A stretch of DNA of 21,482 nucleotides, taken from assembly GCA_910583775.1 (NCBI GenBank), contig CAJTYD010000056.1:1-21482 (forward strand), in the 5' to 3' direction. A program made the position numbers and the translations under genes. Source of the stretch: an uncultured Muribaculaceae bacterium (GTDB lineage Bacteria > Bacteroidota > Bacteroidia > Bacteroidales > Muribaculaceae). Shown here piece by piece: positions 15,132 through 21,482 of the stretch (positions are counted from its first letter, which is position 1; each line of letters begins with the position of its first letter). The notes under the pieces are model-generated. The model was not told the DNA's origin. It saw only the letters and a list, made by a program, of their open reading frames with translations, and did no database searches.

Positions 15132-17440
15132 AGTCCTTATCAACTATCCTGATAACCGTTATCTCCGTGTTATTACCCACGGCAGCATACGCACGTCCGT
15201 TTGTTATCGAGAAAGGGAAAAACCTTACGGTTTCATGTCCCTCGTCATCCCGGGCAGTCCTGAATACTGCCCTTGAGATTCTGAATAAGGATTTAGGAAA
15301 CGTATTCGGCAACGGAATTGAATTTAAAGATCGGGATGCCGCTCTGACAATCAGGATAGATCCTGTAGATGTCAGGGAAGAACAGGGCTTCGTCATGGCG
15401 TCCAACGGATCGGGAAAACTCATCATTACCGCGCATGACAGTCACGGGGCGGCATACGGCGTAATGGAGATTTCAAGACTGTTGGGTGTTTCGCCATGGG
15501 AGTGGTGGGCCGATGCCGCTCCGCAGAAAAGAGATAGATTCGAATTGCCGGAGAATTACGTAAACCGGCAACATCCCTCCGTAAAGTATCGCGGGATTTT
15601 CATAAACGATGAAGACTGGGGACTCATGCCCTGGAGCTCGAAGACTTTCGAGCCGTCAGATATACCGGGCCATATCGGTCCGAAAACAAACGCGAAGATC
15701 TTCGAGCTGTTGCTCAGACTAAGGGCAAATACCTATTGGCCGGCGATGCATGAATGTACCCTCCCCTTTTTCCTGACCGAAGGGAATCGCGAAGTTGCTG
15801 AGAAATACGGCATCTATATTGGCGGTTCGCACTGCGAGCCGATGGCTTGCAACGCAGCCGGAGAATGGGCACGACGGGGGAAAGGAGATTATGATTACGT
15901 TAACAATAGCGACAATGTATATCGCTTTTGGGAAGACCGGGTAAAGGATGTGGCGAATCAGGAAATTCTCTATACCATCGGTATGCGCGGGGTTCATGAC
16001 GGAGCGATGAACGGAGCAAAGACCATCGATGAACAGAAGAATGTCCTGACCCATGTTTTCCAAGACCAGCGGAAACTACTTGCAGATTATGTAAACAAGG
16101 ATGTCACGAAAGTGGCGCAGGTATTCATTCCGTATAAGGAAGTGCTGGATGTCTACAATGCTGGTCTTGAAGTGCCGGAAGACGTGACTCTGATGTGGTG
16201 TGACGACAACTACGGCTACATCCGTCATTTCCCCACAGAAAAGGAGCGCGCCCGCAAAGGGGGGAACGGCATATACTATCATGTTTCCTATTGGGGGCGG
16301 CCGCACGACTATCTCTGGCTCGGGACCGTCAGCCCGTATCTGCTTTATCAGCAGATGACTGAGGCATACGACAAAGGTATTCGCGATATCTGGATCCTCA
16401 ATGTAGGCGACATCAAGCCGGCCGAATATCAGATAGAGCTCTTCATGGACATGGCCTGGAATATGGATAAAGTAAAATCCCTGGGACCGTCACGACATCT
16501 ATCCGGATTCCTTGCGCGCGAATTCGGCGCGTCGACAGCCGAAAAGCTTCTTGATGTAATGAACGATCATTACAGACTTGCGTTCATTAGGAAACCGGAA
16601 TTCATGGGCAATACCCGTGTTGAGGAAAAAGACCGTAACTATTACAGCACAATCCGCGACCTTCCCTGGTCGATCGATTCCATAGATACCCGTCTCCGAC
16701 AATATAAGGATATCTCTGACGCAGTGGAGGAAATATGGAATGACATTCCTGCCAATCGTAAAGACACATATTTCCAGCTGATAAAATATCCGGTGCAGGG
16801 AGCGGCGCAGATGAACGTAAAGGCCTTGACTGCCCAGAAAGCCCGTCGCGGGTTATGCGGTTGGGAGGAAAGCGACGAGGCGTTCGACAGCATCGTTTCC
16901 CTTACGGCTCAGTATAACCGTGGTTTCGCGAACAACGGGAAATGGAACGGCATAATGGATTACCGCCCCCGCAGACTTCCGGTGTTCGATCGAATCGAGC
17001 ACAAAGCCTCTTCGGATAAAATGACTGCATTCCCCCGACCGTTGATAAAAAGGAACGGCAAAGACGCCAAAGGAGAATATGAGATCGCAGAAGGACTCGG
17101 CTATGAATCCGGCGCCATTTCCCTGATAAAGAATAAGCCGATTTCCTTCATCATTCCTTCGATCGAAACTGCCGATTCCCTGACGATAGACATCCGCCTT
17201 TTGCCGACTCATCCCATAGATAAAAAGGGACTGGCATTTGATGTCAGCATCGACGGAGAAATCATCGCAAAAGAGGTTCATTACGAAACCGCAGGCCGCA
17301 GCGAGAAATGGAAACTGAATGTCCTTTCCAACCAGTCTCAACGAAAACTCACCATCCCCAACGATGGCAAGCCTCACCGTCTTACACTCACGCCCCTCAC
17401 CGAAGGCATCCTCCTCGACCAGCTCCTCATCTACCGTTAA
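15128..17440 (+). CDS. Secreted GH115 family glucuronidase-like glycosidase
   Basis: GH115 enzymes are known as alpha-glucuronidases that remove (4-O-methyl)glucuronic acid from polysaccharides. I chose the ATG at 15128 because it yields a signal peptide ending AYA (residues 1-22) and overlaps the GH43 stop by 4 bp. An ATG at 15053 would add 25 residues and destroy that signal. Domains: an N-terminal alpha/beta domain (25-145), a barrel with KYRGIFINDEDWG (153-165), LRANTYWPAMHE (198-209), GMRGVHDGAM (285-294), PYKEV (335-339), WCDDNYGYIRHFP (357-369) and HVSYWGRPHDYLW (385-397), then a helical region and a C-terminal beta domain (about 660-770) starting EIAEGLGYESGAISL. At 770 aa it is somewhat shorter than many members. 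With the GH43 neighbour, an acidic arabinogalactan is as plausible a substrate as xylan. Confidence 0.88.
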   Translation: MKSLSTILITVISVLLPTAAYARPFVIEKGKNLTVSCPSSSRAVLNTALEILNKDLGNVFGNGIEFKDRDAALTIRIDPVDVREEQGFVMASNGSGKLIITAHDSHGAAYGVMEISRLLGVSPWEWWADAAPQKRDRFELPENYVNRQHPSVKYRGIFINDEDWGLMPWSSKTFEPSDIPGHIGPKTNAKIFELLLRLRANTYWPAMHECTLPFFLTEGNREVAEKYGIYIGGSHCEPMACNAAGEWARRGKGDYDYVNNSDNVYRFWEDRVKDVANQEILYTIGMRGVHDGAMNGAKTIDEQKNVLTHVFQDQRKLLADYVNKDVTKVAQVFIPYKEVLDVYNAGLEVPEDVTLMWCDDNYGYIRHFPTEKERARKGGNGIYYHVSYWGRPHDYLWLGTVSPYLLYQQMTEAYDKGIRDIWILNVGDIKPAEYQIELFMDMAWNMDKVKSLGPSRHLSGFLAREFGASTAEKLLDVMNDHYRLAFIRKPEFMGNTRVEEKDRNYYSTIRDLPWSIDSIDTRLRQYKDISDAVEEIWNDIPANRKDTYFQLIKYPVQGAAQMNVKALTAQKARRGLCGWEESDEAFDSIVSLTAQYNRGFANNGKWNGIMDYRPRRLPVFDRIEHKASSDKMTAFPRPLIKRNGKDAKGEYEIAEGLGYESGAISLIKNKPISFIIPSIETADSLTIDIRLLPTHPIDKKGLAFDVSIDGEIIAKEVHYETAGRSEKWKLNVLSNQSQRKLTIPNDGKPHRLTLTPLTEGILLDQLLIYR

Positions 17441-17489
17441 AACTATTATTGGATAAGCATATCCTGAAGCCAGAATCCTTCCAAGGCAA

Positions 17490-17628
17490 CAGGAATCCTG
17501 ATTGCTATTCGGTTATTGCCGCAAGCGGCTAATGCGGAAGACGAATCTGACCGAAAATGGCCTCAAACGCAAAATATCCCGGGATATCCGTCCCCGCATA
17601 GCCCGCTTGCGGGCGCCTCAGGAATCCT
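17490..17628. repeat. REP-like palindromic element, copy A (single unit)
   Basis: The element is bounded by exact 10-bp direct repeats CAGGAATCCT (17490-17499 and 17619-17628). Inside are a left hairpin GCCGCAAGCGGC (17519-17530), a 14-bp perfect palindrome ATATCCCGGGATAT (17574-17587) and a right hairpin CCCGCTTGCGGG (17602-17613). The left part and the reverse complement of the right part are similar over about 28 bp (GCAAGCGG, then ATGCGG and GACG), so the ends form inverted REP-like copies. Positions 17492-17609 match 18597-18714 with only two differences. It sits 50 bp after the GH115 stop and 35 bp beyond the end of the transposase gene, as expected for extragenic REP elements. Confidence 0.85.
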
Positions 17629-17663
17629 AAAAATTCCCGAGATCATCCAATTTGCCAATCCTT

Positions 17664-18542
17664 TTACTTAGGGATTGATATTGATTCTGCGATAGCGTTT
17701 AGATAGAGGAATGTGTCGCGTCCAGGTGCGAGAGGAACCATCGGCGAAAGTATGAGCAGACGGCCCTGAGCGCAAAGTTCAAAATCGTGGGCTCCTGGTT
17801 TTTGCCGTTCTCCAAATGGAACGTTCGACAGCAAGATTATCTTTCCATTTGTTTGCTCGCATTGGCGCCTTACTGATTTCTCAGCGGGAGAGATAAACGG
17901 CGAAACCAACACTCCTCCATTTTCAGCGAGATGAGTCCAACGTCGAAGCTTGTTCGCCTTTAGAATATCCGAATCCGATCGGTGAATCACCACAGGCGCC
18001 TTAAAAGGATTGTCCAACAGCTGAAGGTTGCCATAGGCCTGCCAAAGACTGTCTCCGATCTTGATATTATTGATTCGATAAAAATAGTCAGGATTCAATC
18101 GGCGTACTAATAACCGATATGGATTCTGCCTGATATATTCAATTATTGTGGATAGGCGGTGATGCGGTCGCAAATACCGGTCATGAAAATCCGGAGTAAA
18201 AACGTGTTCCAACAGGGGTAATTCCGATCTTATCAACTGCCCGCATTTCACCTTCATCATTCCGATATAATTCCCGAGCACCCGAGGAAGATATTCACGG
18301 GCAAATATGGCAAAATGAATATGGTCAGGCATGATTACATACTGCAGCAGTTGCAGAGAAGAGCAAAGATTAGGAAAAATCAGGATTTGCGATTCTATAA
18401 TCTCACCGATGCGTGATCTCTCTATCACCGGTTGTTCCAGACTTCCGAGAATACGGCTGAAATTAGGGCATTCTGGCGCTTTGCAGATGGTGATATGATA
18501 GATGCATCTGCTTCTATAATCATGTTTTGGATCGCGACCCAT
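17664..18542 (-). CDS. REP-associated tyrosine transposase (Y1 HUH) with extra C-terminal domain
   Basis: Residues 1 to about 150 form an IS200-like Y1 nuclease: YHITI near the N-terminus, the HUH motif in MPDHIHFAIF (His74 and His76) and the catalytic tyrosine Tyr136 in IIEYIRQNPYRLL. The HUH spacing and the YIRQNP context are those of RAYT proteins, which cut and join single-stranded DNA at REP hairpins. Residues from about 170 to 292 are additional, with GGVLVSPFISPAEKSV (209-224), GKIILLS, FGERQKPG and FELCAQGRLLILSP (254-267). The alternation of beta-like segments and glycines suggests a Rossmann-type fold, perhaps DprA/LOG-like, but this is a guess. The gene is intact and lies between direct repeats. 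Confidence 0.85.
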   Translation of the reverse strand: MGRDPKHDYRSRCIYHITICKAPECPNFSRILGSLEQPVIERSRIGEIIESQILIFPNLCSSLQLLQYVIMPDHIHFAIFAREYLPRVLGNYIGMMKVKCGQLIRSELPLLEHVFTPDFHDRYLRPHHRLSTIIEYIRQNPYRLLVRRLNPDYFYRINNIKIGDSLWQAYGNLQLLDNPFKAPVVIHRSDSDILKANKLRRWTHLAENGGVLVSPFISPAEKSVRRQCEQTNGKIILLSNVPFGERQKPGAHDFELCAQGRLLILSPMVPLAPGRDTFLYLNAIAESISIPK

Positions 18543-18596
18543 AATTCACGGATTTAATAGTCATTGATATTTATAGCGATTATCGAAGATGAAGCC

Positions 18597-18891
18597 GGAA
18601 TTCTGATTGCCATTCGGTTATTGCCGCAAGCGGCTAATGCGGAAGACGAATCTGACCGAAAATGGCCTCAAACGCAAAATATCCCGGGATATCCGTCCCC
18701 GCATAGCCCGCTTGAAGATATCCCGAAATATTCGTCTCTCACACAGCCTGCTGGGAAATATCCCGGGATATCCGTCCCCGCATAGCCCGCTTGAAGATAT
18801 CCCGAAATATTCGTCTCTCACACAGCCTGCTGGGAAATATCCCGGCATATTCGTCCCCGCATAGCCCGCTTGCGGGCGCCTCAGGAATCCT
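18597..18891. repeat. REP-like element, copy B (expanded)
   Basis: The left 118 bp (18597-18714) repeat copy A with two substitutions, including the left hairpin GCCGCAAGCGGC and the palindrome ATATCCCGGGATAT. Two extra 79-bp units then follow before the common right end, CCCGCTTGCGGG and CAGGAATCCT (18882-18891). The element fills most of the 384-bp gap between the transposase start (18542) and the yitT stop (18927), so it lies in the likely 3' untranslated region of yitT. The remaining gap (18543-18596) is AT-rich and shows no feature I can support. Confidence 0.85.
18677..18872. repeat. Alternating 38/41-bp tandem array (X-Y-X-Y-X)
   Basis: Five modules follow without gaps: X 18677-18714, Y 18715-18755, X 18756-18793, Y 18794-18834, X' 18835-18872, giving a 79-bp period. 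The two full X modules are identical, as are the two Y modules; X' carries a few changes around its palindrome (CCCGGCATATTC). X and Y are themselves diverged versions of one REP-like unit: both begin ATATCCCG, continue with CGTC and end in an AGCC(C/T)GCT segment. Open frames across the array encode only the repeat translated and are not genes. Confidence 0.9.
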
Positions 18892-18926
18892 TGGAATCTT
18901 CTTCAATGCAAATTTTTGGATCCGCA

Positions 18927-19868
18927 TTAGCTATCTTGCTTCTTGCTGTGTTTTTTCAGCCTGAGGGGATCGAAGCCGTTGCCGTAGACGCTGCGGGCGT
19001 CCGACTGGATGATGTAGGAGCCGGCATCCACATTCCGGACGATGTCGTAGATCTGGTTGGCATCGTATCTCCGGCACCAGACGATAAGCATCTCCCGGGT
19101 TTCGCCGGTCCAGTAACCACGACCTTCGAAAACCGTCACTCCCCTGCCCGACTCATGCGTGATTCGCTCGGCGATCTCGCGCCATTTTGTGGAAAGAATC
19201 ATGAACTGGATCGTCTGCTTGTCGGCTCCGACCATATAATTCGCAATGAAGGAATAGATGATGATAGACGCCCAACCGTAAAGGATTGTCTGCACACGGC
19301 TCTGAATCCGCGCGTCCATGTCGCCGTCGAAAGGAAGGAAGAAGGAACAGGCCACTATCGTGACATCAATGATCATCATCGTCCTGCCGATACTGATATT
19401 CGACTTCTTCTCAAACACAGCGGCCACGATGTCGGTCCCTCCCGCCGAGCCTTTATGCGAATAATAAAGCCCGATGCCGATACCGCATATCACCGAACCT
19501 ACGAGCACGCTCATCGTCATATCCGTCACCAAAGGGGGATGAGAAGTGAAATACCCCTCTATCAAGGCGATCATTCCCGAGAGGAGCGTCGCGCCGAAAA
19601 CCGTACGGACCACGAATTTACGGCCAAGAGTCTTATACCAGCATACAAGCATCAGGATATTCACGGCATACATCGTAAAGGCCACAGGCAACAGACCGCC
19701 GCTGGCGAAATAGACCAGCGTGCTGAAACCGGCCATGCCTCCCACAACGATCTGATGGGGAAATATAAAAGCCATAAAGCCGACGGCATAGACGGCCATT
19801 CCGACAAAGATCATCACGAAATCATGAAGGTCAGGATTTGAATGAAGACGTAAATGTTGAATCTGCAT
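18927..19868 (-). CDS. YitT family membrane protein with DUF2179 domain
   Basis: The N-terminal part has about five hydrophobic segments with family-typical stretches: FIFPHQIVVGGMAGFSTLVY and YYSHKGSAGGTDIVAAVFEKK. The cytoplasmic C-terminal DUF2179 domain starts near QFMILSTKWREIAERIT and contains GRGVTVFEGRGYWTGE and a terminal YIIQSDARSVYGNGF. The length of 313 aa is a little above the usual 280-290. The transport or signalling role of the family is not settled. The gene lies 98 bp after aspA in the same direction. The stop is 36 bp from the end of the REP array. Confidence 0.9.
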   Translation of the reverse strand: MQIQHLRLHSNPDLHDFVMIFVGMAVYAVGFMAFIFPHQIVVGGMAGFSTLVYFASGGLLPVAFTMYAVNILMLVCWYKTLGRKFVVRTVFGATLLSGMIALIEGYFTSHPPLVTDMTMSVLVGSVICGIGIGLYYSHKGSAGGTDIVAAVFEKKSNISIGRTMMIIDVTIVACSFFLPFDGDMDARIQSRVQTILYGWASIIIYSFIANYMVGADKQTIQFMILSTKWREIAERITHESGRGVTVFEGRGYWTGETREMLIVWCRRYDANQIYDIVRNVDAGSYIIQSDARSVYGNGFDPLRLKKHSKKQDS

Positions 19869-19895
19869 AGCATTAATCTAAAAAAGGGTAATTAT

Positions 19896-19937
19896 GAAAA
19901 GAGAGGATCCCTCCTTGCGGATGAATCCTCCCTCCTC
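19896..19937 (-). terminator. Possible weak terminator hairpin after aspA
   Basis: In the aspA to yitT gap the minus strand can form a stem of about 13 pairs (19925-19937 with 19896-19908, three of them G-U) around a 16-nt loop. The 3' arm contains a short T run (CTCTTTTC). The U tract is part of the stem rather than after it, so termination efficiency is doubtful and aspA-yitT read-through is possible. Confidence 0.3.
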
Positions 19938-19966
19938 TATCTATGGTTGCAAAATTCAGAATCAGA

Positions 19967-21406
19967 TTAGAGAAGCTTGCGGGGCTTGATGTCGAGCTTC
20001 ACGGGCTTGATCATATTTTCGGGAGCAAGAACCTCGTCGAGTTCCTCCTTGTTCAGAATGCCATGCTCGAGCACGAGATCGTAAACCGACTTGCCTGTTG
20101 CAAGAGCCTCTTTGGCGATCTTGGTAGAGTTCTTGTAACCGATAACCGGGTTGAGGGCGGTAACGATACTGATGCTGTTCTTTGTCTGCTCTGCGCAGTG
20201 AGCCGCATTGGCTGTTATGCCCTCGATGCAACGGATACGCAGTGTGTGGAAACCGTTGATCATCAGGTCGACCGACTCGAAATCGCACTGTGCCATCACA
20301 GGCTCCATGGCGTTGAGCTCCATCTGGGCTGCATCGCCGGCCATTGTCACGCAAAGTTCGTTTCCGATCACCTTGTAGCAGATCTGGTTCATGACCTCAG
20401 GAATAACCGGATTGACCTTTCCGGGCATGATCGACGAACCGGGCTGCATTGCGGGCAGGTTGATCTCGCCTAAGCCGCAGCGGGGACCGCTGGCGAGCAG
20501 ACGAAGGTCGTTGCAGATCTTGTTCATCTTCACGGCGACGCGTTTCAGTGCCGAAGCATAGCCTACGAGGCAGGATGTATCGGAAGTAGCGCCCACGAGG
20601 TCTTTCGAAAGCTTGATGTCCCAGCCGGTGATCTTGGCAAGAGCGGCAACGCAAAGCTCGGCATAACCTGGCTCGGCGGTGATACCCGTACCGATGGCAG
20701 TCGCGCCCATATTCACGGTCAGGAAGTCTTCGGCGGCCTCGTCGAGGTGCTTGATCTCATCCTCAAGGATGGAAGCGAAGCCGTTGAATGTCTGACCTAA
20801 AGTCATAGGAACGGCATCCTCAAGCTGCGTACGTCCGATCTTGACGATATTCTTGAATTCCTCAGCCTTCTTTCTGAAAGCCTCGATCACAATCTTATAA
20901 TGCTTGATAAAGTTAAGATGTGTGAAATACATGCCGATATGGATTGCCGTCGGATAAGCGTCGTTGGTCGACTGAGCGCAGTTAACGATGTCGTTAGGCG
21001 AGCAATACTGGTATTCACCACGTTTGTGACCCATGATCTCAAGAGCACGGTTGGCGATAACCTCGTTGGCATTCATGTTGGTCGTGGTGCCTGCGCCGCC
21101 CTGGATCATATCGATAGGGAACTGGTCGTCAAGCTTGCCGTCGATCATCTCCTGACAGGCCTGCTCGATGGCGTCGAGCTGCTCTTTGGAAATAAGGCCA
21201 AGCTCATAGTTGGCTCTGACAGCACCAAGTTTCGTGATTGCCAGGCCCTTGATAAAATAAGGATACTGGCTGAGGCGGAACTGACTGATTTCAAAATTCT
21301 CGATACCTCTCAATGTCTGCACTCCGTAAAGCGCGCATTCAGGAACTTGTTTTGCTCCGAGAAGATCAGACTCTTCACGGAATTTTCCTTCACAGTTATT
21401 TTTCAT
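19967..21406 (-). CDS. aspA: Aspartate ammonia-lyase (aspartase)
   Basis: AspA reversibly converts L-aspartate to fumarate and ammonia in the cytosol, feeding fumarate respiration and succinate production in gut anaerobes. The 479-residue protein belongs to the fumarase/aspartase superfamily. Visible features are LYGVQTLRGIENF (27-39), GGAGTTTNMNANEVIANRAL (103-122), STNDAYPTA, the substrate loop GRTQLEDAVPMTLGQ and the signature GSSIMPGKVNPVIPE (323-337). The NPVIPE ending indicates aspartase rather than class II fumarase, which has NPTQCE. The start at 21406 gives a short polar N-terminus of normal length. The 76 bases upstream to the window edge are AT-rich without a convincing promoter match. 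Confidence 0.95.
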   Translation of the reverse strand: MKNNCEGKFREESDLLGAKQVPECALYGVQTLRGIENFEISQFRLSQYPYFIKGLAITKLGAVRANYELGLISKEQLDAIEQACQEMIDGKLDDQFPIDMIQGGAGTTTNMNANEVIANRALEIMGHKRGEYQYCSPNDIVNCAQSTNDAYPTAIHIGMYFTHLNFIKHYKIVIEAFRKKAEEFKNIVKIGRTQLEDAVPMTLGQTFNGFASILEDEIKHLDEAAEDFLTVNMGATAIGTGITAEPGYAELCVAALAKITGWDIKLSKDLVGATSDTSCLVGYASALKRVAVKMNKICNDLRLLASGPRCGLGEINLPAMQPGSSIMPGKVNPVIPEVMNQICYKVIGNELCVTMAGDAAQMELNAMEPVMAQCDFESVDLMINGFHTLRIRCIEGITANAAHCAEQTKNSISIVTALNPVIGYKNSTKIAKEALATGKSVYDLVLEHGILNKEELDEVLAPENMIKPVKLDIKPRKLL

Positions 21407-21482
21407 GACTCTGTGTTATTAATGGTAAAAATTTTAGTAGATGACAAAAATTGAAATTATGCTGTTAAACATCTAAATTTCA

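Larger units (their letters stand above)
17490..18891. mobile_element. REP/RAYT module (REPtron-like)
   Basis: A single intact Y1 transposase-like gene is enclosed by two directly oriented copies of the same palindrome-rich repeat: copy A downstream of it and the expanded copy B upstream. No insertion-sequence ends of another type, no cargo genes and no obvious target duplication are visible. The arrangement resembles the RAYT-REP units of enterobacteria and pseudomonads, in which a domesticated transposase is maintained together with its repeats. Confidence 0.7.

Noticed and set aside
18607..18864. Open frames on both strands across the tandem array with repeating PGI/YPGI-type peptides
   Set aside because: They are translations of the 79-bp DNA repeat, have no ribosome site or homology signal, and stay open only because the repeat lacks stops in those frames.
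18677..18872. CRISPR-like regular spacing
   Set aside because: The stretches between repeats are identical to each other and are themselves diverged repeats, so there are no unique spacers; no cas genes are nearby.
18870..19841. A 323-codon + strand open frame
   Set aside because: It is the antisense shadow of yitT, whose translation has clear membrane segments and DUF2179 motifs; the + frame is rich in His, Asp and Arg without motifs.
20900..21454. A 184-codon + strand open frame opposite aspA
   Set aside because: Antisense shadow of a highly conserved aspartase gene.
21407..21482. aspA promoter
   Set aside because: The AT-rich stretch contains TTTG but no acceptable TAnnTTTG at the right distance.

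Overview
The window looks like a chromosomal segment from a gut-type Bacteroidales bacterium, possibly Muribaculaceae-like (the family is a guess). The grounds are a Bacteroidetes-type promoter (TTTG, 20 bp, TAAATTTG), a surface-lipoprotein signal of the Cys-Ser-Asp-Asp-Asp kind, a BtuB/BtuG pair, and linked GH43/GH115 polysaccharide enzymes. There are no rRNA or tRNA genes, no CRISPR array and no phage genes.

Left and centre (1-13.6 kb) is a large cobamide (vitamin B12) locus. On the + strand cobS and cobC finish a unit that begins outside the window. On the - strand a ten-gene run reads btuB, btuG, btuF, btuC, btuD, cobB/cbiA, pduO-type adenosyltransferase, cobQ/cbiP, cobD, cbiB. Its gaps are at most about 50 bp and three junctions overlap. 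It is preceded by a complete cobalamin riboswitch with a good promoter immediately upstream. The first half imports corrinoids: outer-membrane capture and transport, a periplasmic binding protein, and an inner-membrane ABC transporter. The second half performs late synthesis, with genes in the order of the biochemical steps: a,c-diamidation, adenosylation, b,d,e,g-amidation, then making and attaching the aminopropanol arm. CobS and CobC supply the final nucleotide-loop steps. CobU and CobT are not in the window.

From 13.6 to 17.4 kb a divergent + strand unit encodes a secreted GH43 enzyme resembling exo-beta-1,3-galactanases and a secreted GH115 glycosidase. The two genes overlap by 4 bp and have a leader of about 170 nt. 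They suggest attack on an acidic side-chain-bearing plant glycan such as arabinogalactan. No SusC/SusD pair is visible.

From 17.45 to 18.9 kb lies a REP/RAYT module. An intact Y1 HUH transposase-like gene is flanked by direct copies of a 118-bp palindrome-rich repeat. The copy on the transposase's 5' side has expanded into an alternating 38/41-bp tandem array. This is the most unusual structure in the window.

The right end carries a YitT-family membrane protein and aspartate ammonia-lyase, both on the - strand.
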